The notes: a model not told the origin generated them from the sequence alone. A stretch of DNA of 25,389 nt from a virus (IMGVR_UViG_3300030117_004504:1-25389); one strand, 5' to 3'; shown: positions 16,001 to 24,618, counted from the stretch's first letter. Made by a program: numbers and translations.

Positions 16001-19000
16001 ACCATCTGCATTAAATACAGCATCTTTATTTGCTAGTATTTTTAAAACTCTATCTTCACACAACGCTATTAAGTCTCCATCAGCTGTAGATCTAGAGTGT
16101 AGCTTTTGAATACTACCATATATAGGATTTACATCTTTGGTGATTTTTTCAGCTGCTATAAATTGGTTTAAACTATTTACGCCAGACATTGAGTTGTATA
16201 AACCAGAATATATTAAACCATTTTTTCTATGTTCTTTTTTATAATTTTCACCTAAAGTTGTCGATGCTTTAACTCCATTTGCTATAAATGGTAAATTAAA
16301 AGTATCTTTAATTCTATTAGATTCAACACCATTTCCAAAAGAATAACAATTATACCAATCTAAAAAATAATTACTATTATATATATCTTCTTTAAGCTTT
16401 AAAATAGGTGGATCTGTAGGATCATCTCCATCTGGTGTTATATTTTCAACCTCAACTTCAAACGCTATACCGTTAGGTCTAGTTATTGTTAAAATACTAC
16501 CAATTACTAAAGGTGGTACTGTAAAAGTACCAGCACCTCCAAGACTAAAATCAATACCAACATCAATTTTTATTTCTCTTCCAGAGCTATATGAGTTTGA
16601 AGATACTTGTCCTAAATCTCCATTAGCACGACCTTCACCAGCCATACTTGTTACAGTAGATCCTATAGGTATTGCTGTGTTAATAGTGCTTGCGTTTAGT
16701 TTTGTTGGGTTGTTTTCACTTATTTCATAATAAACATCTAAACCTGTGTTTTCTTTAGGTTCTGTTTCCCAAACAAAAGGGTTTTCAGGTAAATTTCCAC
16801 CATCAGCGTATTCTTCAACTGGCTCCACAAACTGCATGGTATAACCAACAGCACCTATTTGTCCTAATTCATTAAAACCACCTATTCCACCTATTGGGTT
16901 GTTAATTTGACAAATATCCGTATTATCTTCTGTAAAGTTACTAATACCATTCATACACACTTGTACAAACTTTAGTCTTTCACCCACTGTAGGTGCACCT
17001 GCATTAAAAGGATGTGAGCTTGAACCACCATAGTTTAATGGTTTTTCATAACCAGCTAATTCTATTTCCCAACCTTTAGGATGTTCTTTAATATTTTTTA
17101 TAACAATATCATTTGCTTTAGGAGCATTAGTAGCGCTAGTATCAATATTATATTCTAAAAGTTTCATACCTTTATGAAGACTATATATAGTTTTTAAATC
17201 GTTACCATTACTACATTCAGTTTTTATATTATCAACTACAATGTGGTTGTATTCATTTGTTGGACTAGCCGTAGTACCATACATGTTATTTTCTAATAAC
17301 CTTATTGTAAATCCAAATTCAATATCTGTATCATCGCTAATAGTACCTGTTATAGGTTGTGCATTAAGAGGATCACTTAGAGTTATAACAAGTGTGTTAC
17401 CGCTTGTGGTTACACCACTTACTACCGCTGTGTTTGTTATATTAGTATTTGTTCCAGCTGACATTCCAACTTTTATAGAGCTAGCAAGATCATTGCCGTC
17501 TTTAACTGTTATAGTTAAACCAGCACTCGTAGATCCTACACTTTTTACTGTGTAAAATTGACCATCACCTAAATGTAAACCACCGGTAATACTTACCCCA
17601 GGTGCTTCAGCTGGATTCCAACTACTAATAGGTGGAGTAACTTCAAAATTAAAAGTTTTAGTATAAGATGAAGCCGCACTCATTAACATTAGTTGAGGTT
17701 CAACACTGCTACTATTACCATCTTCAGGCCAACCATGATCATATCTTGCAAATCTTGCATTTCTTCTATATCCAGTTTGACTTGTTATTGTATATATCGT
17801 CTCTGTTGGATCTTCTTTCCATTTAAATCTAAAACCAGCAGCTAAAGAGTTTGCGAATGTAGCTGAATTACTTACTCTAGTACCATTACCGAAACTAAAA
17901 TAATCAGAAAAAGTTCCATAATAATCACTGAATGTAGTATCTGGATTATAAGCCGTATTGTCTGCAAGAAATTGTTGCACTGCAGTACCATCATCAGCAA
18001 CACCTCCACTCCAATTATCTCTTGGTAAAAAATCAAAACCACCAAAACCTAAATTTATAATTGAACTAGTCGGTGTATTTTGAATACCATCACCAACGTT
18101 ACTACTAGCACCAGTATAACCACAATCCGCAGCATTATTACATTCTGGTGAAAACTCATCGTTCATATTGCTTGAGTTAGGCCAAACTAAATCATTGTCA
18201 TCATTATCAGTGGTAGGAATGGTGTATTTTATAGTTCCTTGATCTATAAACCAAACACCCATTTGTCCTGTAGAAGGAGTATTTTCATTATCATCTCCAT
18301 AATTATTTATATAACGAGAATTTAATACACTCGCAACTTGACTAGCTGGTTTATTTTGTAGTATACTTATATTTCCTGTTTTATGAAAATAAGATTCTCT
18401 TGCTACACAGTGATTAAAATTACGATCTAGTGCATCATAATTTCCAACCGTAGAATCTGCACCATAGTCAAAATCAACCCAATTTTTATTATCACTAACT
18501 ACGGCAGCCGCACTTTTCTTTTTTAAATTAACATCATTATCTAAAAGATAAATTTGTTTACTAGTTGTTTCCACGTAATTGGTACCAACAGAATCATCAG
18601 TTATTTGAGTTTGTATTTTACCATCGTTTTCAATTTTAACAAAAAATCTACCGTCAAATTGAGGTTTATTCTCAATAACAGCTTTTGTAAAAACTATTTT
18701 AGTTTCATCAAGTATTTCGTTTATCGAACTACTATTATCAAATATAAAATCTATATCATTAGTAATATTTGTAGCAAGCGTTACGTAATATTCAGTTGGA
18801 TCAGTGTTTGGGCTTGTGGAGTCATCTCTATTAGATGTAATTTCTGATACCTTGTATTGTTGAGAAACATCACCAGCGCTAACAAACTGTACGTATATAT
18901 CTTCTGTAATATCTTCCATTCTAGACAAACTAGTAGATGCAAATCCAGCACCATAAGACATTGTAAATGATATACCATTTACCTTTGGAGGTTGGTTGTT

Positions 19001-22000
19001 CATGTAAAAAAGCTGATCATTACTACCAGTGTTAAAGTGCGAAATAGTTCCTATACGTATTCTTCTAGTTTTAATAAATTCTGGAGCTTCGTTTTCTATA
19101 GCTAAAACCTTGTATTTTGTAGAGTTTTCTATAACATTTTTATCGCCTTCAGCCCCTCTTTTAAAATATAAAAATGTATCTAAATCTATTTTGTTTCTAT
19201 CAGAAGAAGGGAAAGCTAGCCATATATTACCATCCTCGGCTTTATACCAACGATCCATAGGTACATTATAGTACTCGCTAGAAGTTTCTTTTATATAAAA
19301 CTTATAATAAAGCATTTCTGGAGGTATAGCGCCTTGCAATCCAACTTTTAGTTTATTTGCGTTTATAGACTCTGTTTTTTTAACTCTAAAACCACCGGTT
19401 TCACTGATTAAAACTGGAGTTTCTCTACCGTATTCGTCGGTAAAAACAACACCAAGTTTATAATCTCTTAAAGATTTAATTGATTTTTTTGGTGTACCAC
19501 TGTTTGATGGTGTCCAAGAATATATAGAGTTTTTAAAATCTGGTTGGTAGTTTAAATTACCAACTTTTAAATCATAATTTTGCTCGTAGTTACCATATAT
19601 AATTCTACTACCACTAACTGCTTGTGCTAAAGCGGTTTTTGGTACGTTATCCCAAGTTCTTAAAAGTTGATTAGCATCAATCGTGCTTTTTATTGTTTCA
19701 GATTTTATTAAATACTCACCAGTATCCCAAGGTCTAGAATCTCCAGCTACAGCTATATCTATAGGACTAATTGTTTGAACAAGATAAACGTTTGGAAAAG
19801 CATCTTCTTTATATAATATATCTACTTCAACTATATCTCTACCCAACAAAGAATTAGCAGTTGTTGGTTTAAAACCTTTAATTTTTATAGACTTAAGGTT
19901 ATTAATCATACCTTTATTCCAACCTTTTTTAGGATCATAATTAAATGAAGTTGGTAAAAAAGCTACTTCAGACCAAGGTGCAAAAGTAGAATACTCACCA
20001 TCTTCATATTTATATCTATAAGAAAATCTTGGAAATTTATCTTCGAATATAACAGGTTCTGTGTCTTCGTAATCAACAACGTAATTTAATTTACCAATAT
20101 ACTGAAGATTAGATGGAACACTAGATGGAACTCCATTTAATCCAACAACTTGTATTTGAACTTGAACAGTACCGTTGTTGCTATCAAAATTGTTATCTTG
20201 ATGATCTGTTATTAAGCCTCTTATCGTCCAATCAGCAAGAGGTGTAGCTGGAGCCGTAAAACTAGTAGCACTAGTTAAATTAAATTCTTTTAACAATAAA
20301 TAACCACCAACTTCCCACGCAAAGTTAACGTCAGAAACTAAATTAATATCAGTTTCTACAGAAAAACGAACTGTATCTCCAACTTGTAGTGCTGAAAAAT
20401 CAAATTGAACATTAGTATTTGAAGAACTAAGTATAGAAGTTGTACCGGAATCTATACCTATGGTTGTTATTCCAGTATAATCTAATAACTTATCTCTTCC
20501 ATCGTTAAGCTCTAAAGTTAAAGCGTTTTTAGGTGATTTACGAATTACTGTAATATGTTCTTCTCTTGCTATTATATTGCTACTATAATTTACGCCTTGT
20601 GCTTTATTTATTAAACGAGTAGAAAAAATCCCAGTATCATCCGTACCTTCTATACTTCTAGATATATTTATTTTTTTAGGCTCTGTCTTTCCATCAGTAA
20701 AGAAAAGCATATCATCTATAATATCTATTCCTGTAATATTTTGATTATGATTAAAGTTTAGTGTTCTAGGACCATAGAACATAAATCCTTGATATCCACC
20801 CGTGAGATTTAGATTATCATTTAATATAATAGTAGGAGAAGTTAAAATTTGCAACTGCCCACCAATTGGTGTGGGTATTCCGTTAAATATAACTCCAACT
20901 GGAAAACCTGATAATTCGTTTTGGTTAGCATCTTGAATTTTTATAGCATTGCAAAGACCACTAGGACCAGGGTTTCCACCACAAACTGTATCATCTATGT
21001 CACTTATAAAAAATAAATTACCATCGTATTGGACTTGATCACCAATGTTAAGATCACCTGCGTTGTATTGATTTTCGTTTAAATACAACCATCCAGTAGC
21101 TACATCTGTTGTTGTAGTGTAAGTTCTTGTAATTCGTAAAGTTAAAGGTGTTTGGTTAGGCGCAAAAGAAGTTGAGTATGCAGATAAAGAACCAGTAGCT
21201 GCAGCTGGAGTTGGCTGTGATAAAGTAAAATTTCCTATAAAAGATATAGAACCTGATACTGTAGAAGCGTCGTAATTATAAGGAGTTTCTAACTGCAACT
21301 CAACAACTTGTTCACTAAATTCATAAATAGGATCTCCTTGAAAATAAACCATTTGTTTAAAAGAAGCAGCAATAATTTTGTTTCCTGGTGGTGTTGTTGG
21401 AAAACCATCAAGAAATACTTCAGCGTCTATTAAGCCACTTAAACTACCACCTGTCCATTCACTTATATATATTATATTTGAATTAGCTGGATTATAACCT
21501 GTTGTAGGTGTTACACCAAACGAAGAAATAGGTGATAACATAGGTATAAAAACATCATTACCAACTTTATCCACCGTATAATCAGGACCAACTACAGTAG
21601 TGCTTATTGATGAAGCGGTAGATTGTTCTGATGCAAATTCAAAATCAACGATTACTTCATTAGTTATATCAGATACTTCAACAGCATTAGAGGTTGATGT
21701 TGTATTACCAATATTTACACCAACAACATTCCAACCAATTTCAATTTCACTTAACAAATTGTTTGTAAAGTTAATTAGAGACAACTCGTTAGAATTAGTT
21801 ACTAATTGTTCTTCGTTTGGAACATAAAAAGCATATTTATCTACAAATACAAGCTCGCATCCATTGTCAGAACTATATTTGCAAATAAAGTCTTTCATTG
21901 AAAAACTATTAGCAAGATCAATAGATTCTTGTTCACTAATAGTTGTTGTGCCAAAGCCACTTATAAAAGAATTAATACTTGAAAAAGAATTACCTGAAAC

Positions 22001-22255
22001 AAACCAATATAAAGAATCGTTTTTTTCGTCAGATATTGATCCTACTGTATATGCGTCTTTACCTAAAATATTATTAAACTCAGTGCTACATCCCGCGGTA
22101 TTACCCAATATATTTTGTACAGCACCAACGTCAGATCCTTCTGAAGTTGAAACCTGCACGTTCATTGCATCTCTATATTCTCCATTTGGAACAAGTCTTT
22201 CGTCAAGATCCTTGTTCATCTTACCACCGGTAAAATTATGCTTTATTTCTGGCAT
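13052..22255 (-). CDS. giant tail nozzle / fibre-like protein with C-terminal Cys/Asp repeat array
   Basis: 3067 residues, the largest gene. Residues 7-51 hold the motifs NFTGGKMNKDLDERLVPNGE, YRDAMNVQVS and GAVQNILGN. This N-terminus is typical of podovirus and crAss-like tail nozzle (tail tubular B or stabilisation) proteins, of which T7 gp12 is a distant analogue. The next 2300 residues are long and beta-rich, with many aromatic and Asp/Asn residues. A VGM-type beta module lies at about 1572-1648, shared with neighbouring genes. From 2393 to 2898 there are twelve Cys/Asp repeats (GCTD...NY...DDGSC), split by a fibronectin-III-like domain at about 2574-2675. A tail of about 170 residues with another beta domain ends the protein. 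T7 gp12 is only about 800 residues, so the extra length probably forms an external, adhesin-like part reaching the host surface; this is inferred. It starts three bases after the upstream TAG. No frame breaks were seen. Confidence 0.85.
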   Translation of the reverse strand: MPEIKHNFTGGKMNKDLDERLVPNGEYRDAMNVQVSTSEGSDVGAVQNILGNTAGCSTEFNNILGKDAYTVGSISDEKNDSLYWFVSGNSFSSINSFISGFGTTTISEQESIDLANSFSMKDFICKYSSDNGCELVFVDKYAFYVPNEEQLVTNSNELSLINFTNNLLSEIEIGWNVVGVNIGNTTSTSNAVEVSDITNEVIVDFEFASEQSTASSISTTVVGPDYTVDKVGNDVFIPMLSPISSFGVTPTTGYNPANSNIIYISEWTGGSLSGLIDAEVFLDGFPTTPPGNKIIAASFKQMVYFQGDPIYEFSEQVVELQLETPYNYDASTVSGSISFIGNFTLSQPTPAAATGSLSAYSTSFAPNQTPLTLRITRTYTTTTDVATGWLYLNENQYNAGDLNIGDQVQYDGNLFFISDIDDTVCGGNPGPSGLCNAIKIQDANQNELSGFPVGVIFNGIPTPIGGQLQILTSPTIILNDNLNLTGGYQGFMFYGPRTLNFNHNQNITGIDIIDDMLFFTDGKTEPKKINISRSIEGTDDTGIFSTRLINKAQGVNYSSNIIAREEHITVIRKSPKNALTLELNDGRDKLLDYTGITTIGIDSGTTSILSSSNTNVQFDFSALQVGDTVRFSVETDINLVSDVNFAWEVGGYLLLKEFNLTSATSFTAPATPLADWTIRGLITDHQDNNFDSNNGTVQVQIQVVGLNGVPSSVPSNLQYIGKLNYVVDYEDTEPVIFEDKFPRFSYRYKYEDGEYSTFAPWSEVAFLPTSFNYDPKKGWNKGMINNLKSIKIKGFKPTTANSLLGRDIVEVDILYKEDAFPNVYLVQTISPIDIAVAGDSRPWDTGEYLIKSETIKSTIDANQLLRTWDNVPKTALAQAVSGSRIIYGNYEQNYDLKVGNLNYQPDFKNSIYSWTPSNSGTPKKSIKSLRDYKLGVVFTDEYGRETPVLISETGGFRVKKTESINANKLKVGLQGAIPPEMLYYKFYIKETSSEYYNVPMDRWYKAEDGNIWLAFPSSDRNKIDLDTFLYFKRGAEGDKNVIENSTKYKVLAIENEAPEFIKTRRIRIGTISHFNTGSNDQLFYMNNQPPKVNGISFTMSYGAGFASTSLSRMEDITEDIYVQFVSAGDVSQQYKVSEITSNRDDSTSPNTDPTEYYVTLATNITNDIDFIFDNSSSINEILDETKIVFTKAVIENKPQFDGRFFVKIENDGKIQTQITDDSVGTNYVETTSKQIYLLDNDVNLKKKSAAAVVSDNKNWVDFDYGADSTVGNYDALDRNFNHCVARESYFHKTGNISILQNKPASQVASVLNSRYINNYGDDNENTPSTGQMGVWFIDQGTIKYTIPTTDNDDNDLVWPNSSNMNDEFSPECNNAADCGYTGASSNVGDGIQNTPTSSIINLGFGGFDFLPRDNWSGGVADDGTAVQQFLADNTAYNPDTTFSDYYGTFSDYFSFGNGTRVSNSATFANSLAAGFRFKWKEDPTETIYTITSQTGYRRNARFARYDHGWPEDGNSSSVEPQLMLMSAASSYTKTFNFEVTPPISSWNPAEAPGVSITGGLHLGDGQFYTVKSVGSTSAGLTITVKDGNDLASSIKVGMSAGTNTNITNTAVVSGVTTSGNTLVITLSDPLNAQPITGTISDDTDIEFGFTIRLLENNMYGTTASPTNEYNHIVVDNIKTECSNGNDLKTIYSLHKGMKLLEYNIDTSATNAPKANDIVIKNIKEHPKGWEIELAGYEKPLNYGGSSSHPFNAGAPTVGERLKFVQVCMNGISNFTEDNTDICQINNPIGGIGGFNELGQIGAVGYTMQFVEPVEEYADGGNLPENPFVWETEPKENTGLDVYYEISENNPTKLNASTINTAIPIGSTVTSMAGEGRANGDLGQVSSNSYSSGREIKIDVGIDFSLGGAGTFTVPPLVIGSILTITRPNGIAFEVEVENITPDGDDPTDPPILKLKEDIYNSNYFLDWYNCYSFGNGVESNRIKDTFNLPFIANGVKASTTLGENYKKEHRKNGLIYSGLYNSMSGVNSLNQFIAAEKITKDVNPIYGSIQKLHSRSTADGDLIALCEDRVLKILANKDAVFNADGNTQLTATNNVLGQTIPYAGDYGISKNPESFASESYRCYFTDKVRSAVVRLSKDGLTPISNFGMKDWFRDNLKLSNKLVGSYDDKKSEYNITLDNSEDGNPKTVTFKENVKGWVSFKSFTPENAISCANEYYTFKQGELWKHHVEKFDALSGEEINRNTFYNIPKPSEITIIFNENPGIVKSFKTLNYEGSQSNVNAIDAYQVYLPGTIDPVTGVGVINPNATAPISDNEYYNLIDKAGWYVETINTDLEKGSVKEFIEKEGKWFNHIKGVTDSVTTNGIFLSDFDSADSSFQGLGRLSSTPTILELAGCTDPNADNYNPQAGIDNGTCATIIYGCTDPDADSGYNPEATIDDGSCVINGCTDATAFNYNINATNDDNSCIPYIMGCTDSTAFNHDSLANTDDGSCIAVVSGCTDSTAINYSALANTDDFSCTYPVSGCTDPMSCDYNSLATTDDGSCTYCNHFESSTVFNYDGGTCNNYCTYCDAANNLVLSATHDTITVEFDEPTGVSLAPLSGYSILVDSNDDDNYSIAIINSIGPGSTLTHTFNTDISAGVNYTILVTTACGSVTPTVSTSNPSALQIYGTITTSAAPISGCTSDLACNYDPLAVINDGSCDSGPSTNADCDGNCLAGFVDDGNGNCVQCNDGCTDPSASNHNSSATCDDGSCLYGYGCTESTAFNNNPLATTDDGSCFWYGCTDPYATNYDFAGSCTDSTVTLFDGWEYQYEPSSCSSDFGSYLTGVIYNNGSCINPIPGCMDNGTIYQDSNGNFVQPNNYNPNATANVGCEYEGCTDSAANNYGDFYTVTDNSVCTYDEVQCFNSSRSLVTTYIGGSAINQATRLVLSITPTSGSTYDNDTDASGVPDDFNVTRKIFNDNMVLIAEDNPLGDFQSTGSNSLQNTDIFYNFPGNVGLVDANDYVSQVTVRYIITTSDGLCDPVQIENTYTAGCKTSGGETVNGTWQTWQNVDTTLQLSDQRKCSTDSI
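13562..15079 (-). repeat. twelve Cys/Asp (GCTDxxAxNY...DDGSC) protein repeats interrupted by an FN3-like domain
   Basis: Within the giant nozzle gene the translation shows twelve units starting GCTD (or GCTS, GCTE, GCMD), most with xxAxNY and ending in D-D-G-S-C or a variant. Six are upstream (residues 2393 to about 2565) and six downstream (2679 to 2898) of an FN3-like segment, which starts LVLSATHDTITVEFDEP. Unit length is about 24-26 residues in the regular copies and longer in copies 6, 7, 10 and 11. Copies differ at the DNA level, so they are old or selected to vary. Such repeats are common in secreted proteins of marine Bacteroidetes and occur in some marine phages. The Asp pattern suggests calcium binding. 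Confidence 0.85.
17312..17542 (-). repeat. single beta module in the giant nozzle gene, like those in the adjoining tail genes
   Basis: Residues about 1572-1648 read LTITVKDGN, then IKVGMSAGTNTNITNTAVVS, then LVITLSDPL, and end DDTDIEFGF. This is the same succession of elements as the modules at 10521-12224 and 22727-23233. Sequence identity is low, so the match rests on pattern. Confidence 0.45.
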
Positions 22256-22258
22256 GTA

Positions 22259-23644
22259 CTAGTGTTTTATTTGCTTAGATTTTCCTCTAAGTACTTGAGT
22301 TAATTCTTCTAATTTTAAATTAGATAATCTTAGTTTTGCAGTTCTAATAGCTGCAAATTTTTCTTTTTTAAATCTATTTACTTGGTATTCAGGTATATTA
22401 GATTTTCCTGATAAAACAGCATGAGCAATATACTTGTACATTGCTTCTTCTGCAAACTTATGAACTTGCATTTCACTATCTGTTCCTAGACTATCACTTA
22501 TATAATCTAATATCACAGTTTTTCCATTAATATTAGAGCTAAAATGTATTTTTCCTGATACTTGATCTATATAAAAAGATCCGTTTACTTGAGCATGTTG
22601 AGGGTCTAACCCATATCTTTCACCTTGCATTTTCCAATAAATATCATCTTCGTAATCATCGTTGTTATTTTCAGAAGGTGTTTGTGATTTATAATTTGAC
22701 CACGTATCACTTTCAACATCTGGAGATATAAACGTAATTTCTTCAGTATTAGCAGCTGCAGCATTTAGTGATTTTTCTGATACTAAAACCTTAAGATCAG
22801 TAGTAGAAATATTTTTTACAAACGTTCCTAATGGAAAATCTTCGTGATATATTAACATACCAATTTCTATACTAGATATATCAGAAGTTGAATTAAAATT
22901 TATTATATTATCATCAACTACCCAATCTAAGTTTTCAATTATAAATGATGATTTTTGAGGCAATATTAAATTATTGCTTTTTGTAATAGTTCCTGTAACA
23001 TCTAGATTTGTAAAAGTTAATGTCGCTCCATTAAACGTATCATCTGGAACAACTGGAACATAAGGAAAAGGTGGAGCAGCACCTATAGTACCAACAGTTA
23101 TCGTTGTAGCTCCACCTGAATTTGAAACTTTTATAACGCGTAAACCATCTACATAAGGACCACTAACATACATTCCAACTAAAATATCTTTATATTCTTT
23201 ATCTAATAATATTTGTCCAGGTGTAGACGCGTCACTACTAACGTTACCTATAGCTTGCAACTTAAATTCACCATCGCTGTTTTGAAGTGGATTAAAAGGA
23301 TTTGAAGTTCTATTTGTAGGATACAAAGGATGTTTTATACCGGCAGAATCCACCGAACTAATTTTAGTATAGTTTACATAATCTTGCGGTAACGTCATTT
23401 GAAGAGTTGCAGGCACGGTAATTTCTTGTGATTTAAAAGACTTAAACGTATCAAAAGATAATTCAGCTAAAGCTCTTTGCGCGTGAAAAGCAACATCTAT
23501 TCTACTAGCTTTAGATATTATTTTATCTTCACCAACATATACGAACATAAACTGACTTATTATATCATCTAAAGATACAAATTGATAACTACCGTGTTCA
23601 CCGCTATTGTAATAAAAGTTTTGCGTTTGATTTAATAACCCCAT
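22259..23644 (-). CDS. head-tail connector / ring-like structural protein with two inserted beta modules
   Basis: 461 residues. The N-terminal 110 residues (SLDDIISQFMFVYVGEDKII, then RIDVAFHAQRALAELSFDTF, then LPQDYVNYTKIS) match a conserved structural protein that I recall from crAss-like and uncultured marine phages, with the helical start and LPQDYV segment seen in connector or adaptor proteins. The C-terminal 120 residues (GLDPQHAQVNGSFYID, then MQVHKFAEEAMYKYIAHAVL, then a basic helical tail) also look conserved. Between them, residues 138-213 and 240-306 are two beta modules of the kind found in the VrlC-like gene, so the connector core seems interrupted by accessory domains. The gene lies directly before the nozzle gene and four bases after the 248-residue gene, matching the adaptor-to-nozzle order of podoviruses. 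The exact ring identity cannot be given. The start ATG follows AATAAATAA, with no Shine-Dalgarno sequence. Confidence 0.8.
   Translation of the reverse strand: MGLLNQTQNFYYNSGEHGSYQFVSLDDIISQFMFVYVGEDKIISKASRIDVAFHAQRALAELSFDTFKSFKSQEITVPATLQMTLPQDYVNYTKISSVDSAGIKHPLYPTNRTSNPFNPLQNSDGEFKLQAIGNVSSDASTPGQILLDKEYKDILVGMYVSGPYVDGLRVIKVSNSGGATTITVGTIGAAPPFPYVPVVPDDTFNGATLTFTNLDVTGTITKSNNLILPQKSSFIIENLDWVVDDNIINFNSTSDISSIEIGMLIYHEDFPLGTFVKNISTTDLKVLVSEKSLNAAAANTEEITFISPDVESDTWSNYKSQTPSENNNDDYEDDIYWKMQGERYGLDPQHAQVNGSFYIDQVSGKIHFSSNINGKTVILDYISDSLGTDSEMQVHKFAEEAMYKYIAHAVLSGKSNIPEYQVNRFKKEKFAAIRTAKLRLSNLKLEELTQVLRGKSKQIKH
22727..23233 (-). repeat. two beta modules inserted in the connector-like protein
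   Basis: Copy 1 (about 23006-23233) reads ILLDKEYKDILVGMYVSGP, then TTITVGTIG, then NGATLTFTN. Copy 2 (about 22727-22927) reads INFNSTSDISSIEIGMLIY, then GTFVKNISTTDLKVLVSEKS, then EEITFIS. Both share the VGM/IGM turn, the middle valine-rich strand and the final TFx strand with the modules of the VrlC-like protein. Confidence 0.5.
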
Positions 23645-23648
23645 TTAT

Positions 23649-24395
23649 TTATTGTATTTTTGATTGTTGTTGTTTCATCATTGTTTCCATGCTTTGTCCG
23701 GCTTGAGCAGCATCTTGTCTCTGCATAGAAATTCCAGCGTATTTTAATATTTTATAAACTAACTCTGTTTCTTCAGATGGATGTAATTCAAAGTCAACAG
23801 CGTTAGTAGCATCATACATTGCTTTTTCGTTAATAACAACGTAAGCCCAATTAGCTTTTAGTGGAAGTCTAAAATAATGTATACGAATAGGTGTAGTATT
23901 AATTGTAGCATCGCTTGTTGTTACTCTTATTCCGTTATTTTTAATTACTGCTACTGGTCGTTGTTTTGTTGGTTTTATTAAAGAGCCAATATTACCTGTT
24001 AAATTACCATAAGTACAGGCATTAAAATCTTTTACATTTAATATTTCAGCTTTTATAAAATCTTGCATAAATATTTCGTGAACTCTATACATATATTTAG
24101 GTATATTAGGATAGTAACTATTAATCGACGAACCTCCTTCCCATTCAGAAAAATTAGTCGTATCTGCAGTGTCAAATATCTGTATTTTTTGCTCTAACAT
24201 ATCGTCTATATCAGCATAAACAGTATCGTTACCTTGAACTCTTCTAGCAGCATTAGTATCGTAAAAATATTGTTCAAATATTTCCATTTGTGCTTGATTA
24301 GCAAATAAATTAAACTCTTGAGGAGTTATATAACCTCTTTGCTCTTTGTTAGCAAATGCTAAAACTCTTTGATATACCGTATCTATACTTATCAT
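23649..24395 (-). CDS. putative head-tail adaptor / ring structural protein
   Basis: 248 residues. The N-terminus MISIDTVYQRVLAFANKEQR, then GYITPQEFNLFANQAQMEIF, is a helical segment that I recall as highly conserved in crAss-like and uncultured marine phages, where the gene sits among the connector genes. The middle holds mixed beta segments (RPVAVIKNNGIRVTTSDATI; TTPIRIHYFRLPLKANWAYV). The C-terminus is helical: EETELVYKILKYAGISMQRQ, then a Gln-rich end. No transmembrane or catalytic motifs are seen. It is followed after three bases by the larger connector-like gene and precedes the nozzle, supporting a place in the neck. A specific name such as ring protein 2 would be a guess. The start ATG has the A-rich leader AAAAAGAAATT. 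Confidence 0.8.
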   Translation of the reverse strand: MISIDTVYQRVLAFANKEQRGYITPQEFNLFANQAQMEIFEQYFYDTNAARRVQGNDTVYADIDDMLEQKIQIFDTADTTNFSEWEGGSSINSYYPNIPKYMYRVHEIFMQDFIKAEILNVKDFNACTYGNLTGNIGSLIKPTKQRPVAVIKNNGIRVTTSDATINTTPIRIHYFRLPLKANWAYVVINEKAMYDATNAVDFELHPSEETELVYKILKYAGISMQRQDAAQAGQSMETMMKQQQSKIQ

Positions 24396-24404
24396 AATTT
24401 CTTT

Positions 24405-24569
24405 TTAGTTATTATAAGGAAACAATCTATTTAAAGTATCCTTTCTTTCTCCACAACCACAATCTTTACCTGTTGCTTTAGCAACCTTATCTACAACTTT
24501 TTTTATTCCAGTTGCTTTTGTAATTTTTTCTATTGTATCGCCTAAACCTTTAGATTTTTTCTTTTCCAT
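24405..24569 (-). CDS. small basic Cys-containing conserved phage protein
   Basis: 54 residues when started at the ATG at 24569; an in-frame ATG at 24614 would add 15 residues (MQSLYGAIANYKLYY). I prefer 24569 because it has the usual A/T-rich leader (ACAAATTATATT) and because the upstream 15 codons coincide with a structured GC-rich element. The protein reads MEKKKSKGLGDTIEKITKAT, then GIKKVVDKVAKATGKDCGCG, then ERKDTLNRLFPYNN. It is strongly basic and helical, with a C-G-C motif. I recall the KGLGD...TKATG...CGC.ER...LN..FPY pattern from many marine phage proteins, several of which run on for another 20 or more residues, so this copy may be a short form. No function is known to me. It sits just ahead of the connector genes. 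Confidence 0.7.
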   Translation of the reverse strand: MEKKKSKGLGDTIEKITKATGIKKVVDKVAKATGKDCGCGERKDTLNRLFPYNN

Positions 24570-24589
24570 ATAATATAATTTGTAGTTTG

Positions 24590-24618
24590 CAATCGCCCCG
24601 TAGAGCGACTGCATCTAC
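24590..24618 (-). promoter_or_regulatory. candidate H-type RNA pseudoknot in leader of the small basic protein gene
   Basis: On the minus strand, CAGTCGC (24611-24605) pairs with GCGATTG (24596-24590) as a 7-bp stem with one G-U pair. In addition GTAGA (24618-24614) pairs perfectly with TCTAC (24604-24600) inside that loop. The two stems interlock as an H-type pseudoknot with loops of 2, 0 and 3 bases, or else compete as alternative hairpins. The element is GC-rich in an AT-rich genome and ends 20 bases before the preferred start codon at 24569. If the ATG at 24614 is used instead, the element is coding. A translational switch or autoregulatory site is possible; no known riboswitch class was recognised. 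Confidence 0.45.

Noticed and set aside
18781-18978. Minus-strand 65-codon frame within the giant nozzle gene
   Set aside because: It overlaps an uninterrupted coding frame, has no recognisable features and no leader of its own.
21864-22262. Plus-strand open frame of 132 codons
   Set aside because: It is antisense to the conserved N-terminus of the giant nozzle gene, and the minus-strand frame is clearly the coding one.
24405-24614. Longer start (ATG at 24614) for the small basic protein
   Set aside because: Kept as an alternative only: the added codons coincide with the candidate pseudoknot, and the ATG at 24569 has the leader type seen at the other genes.
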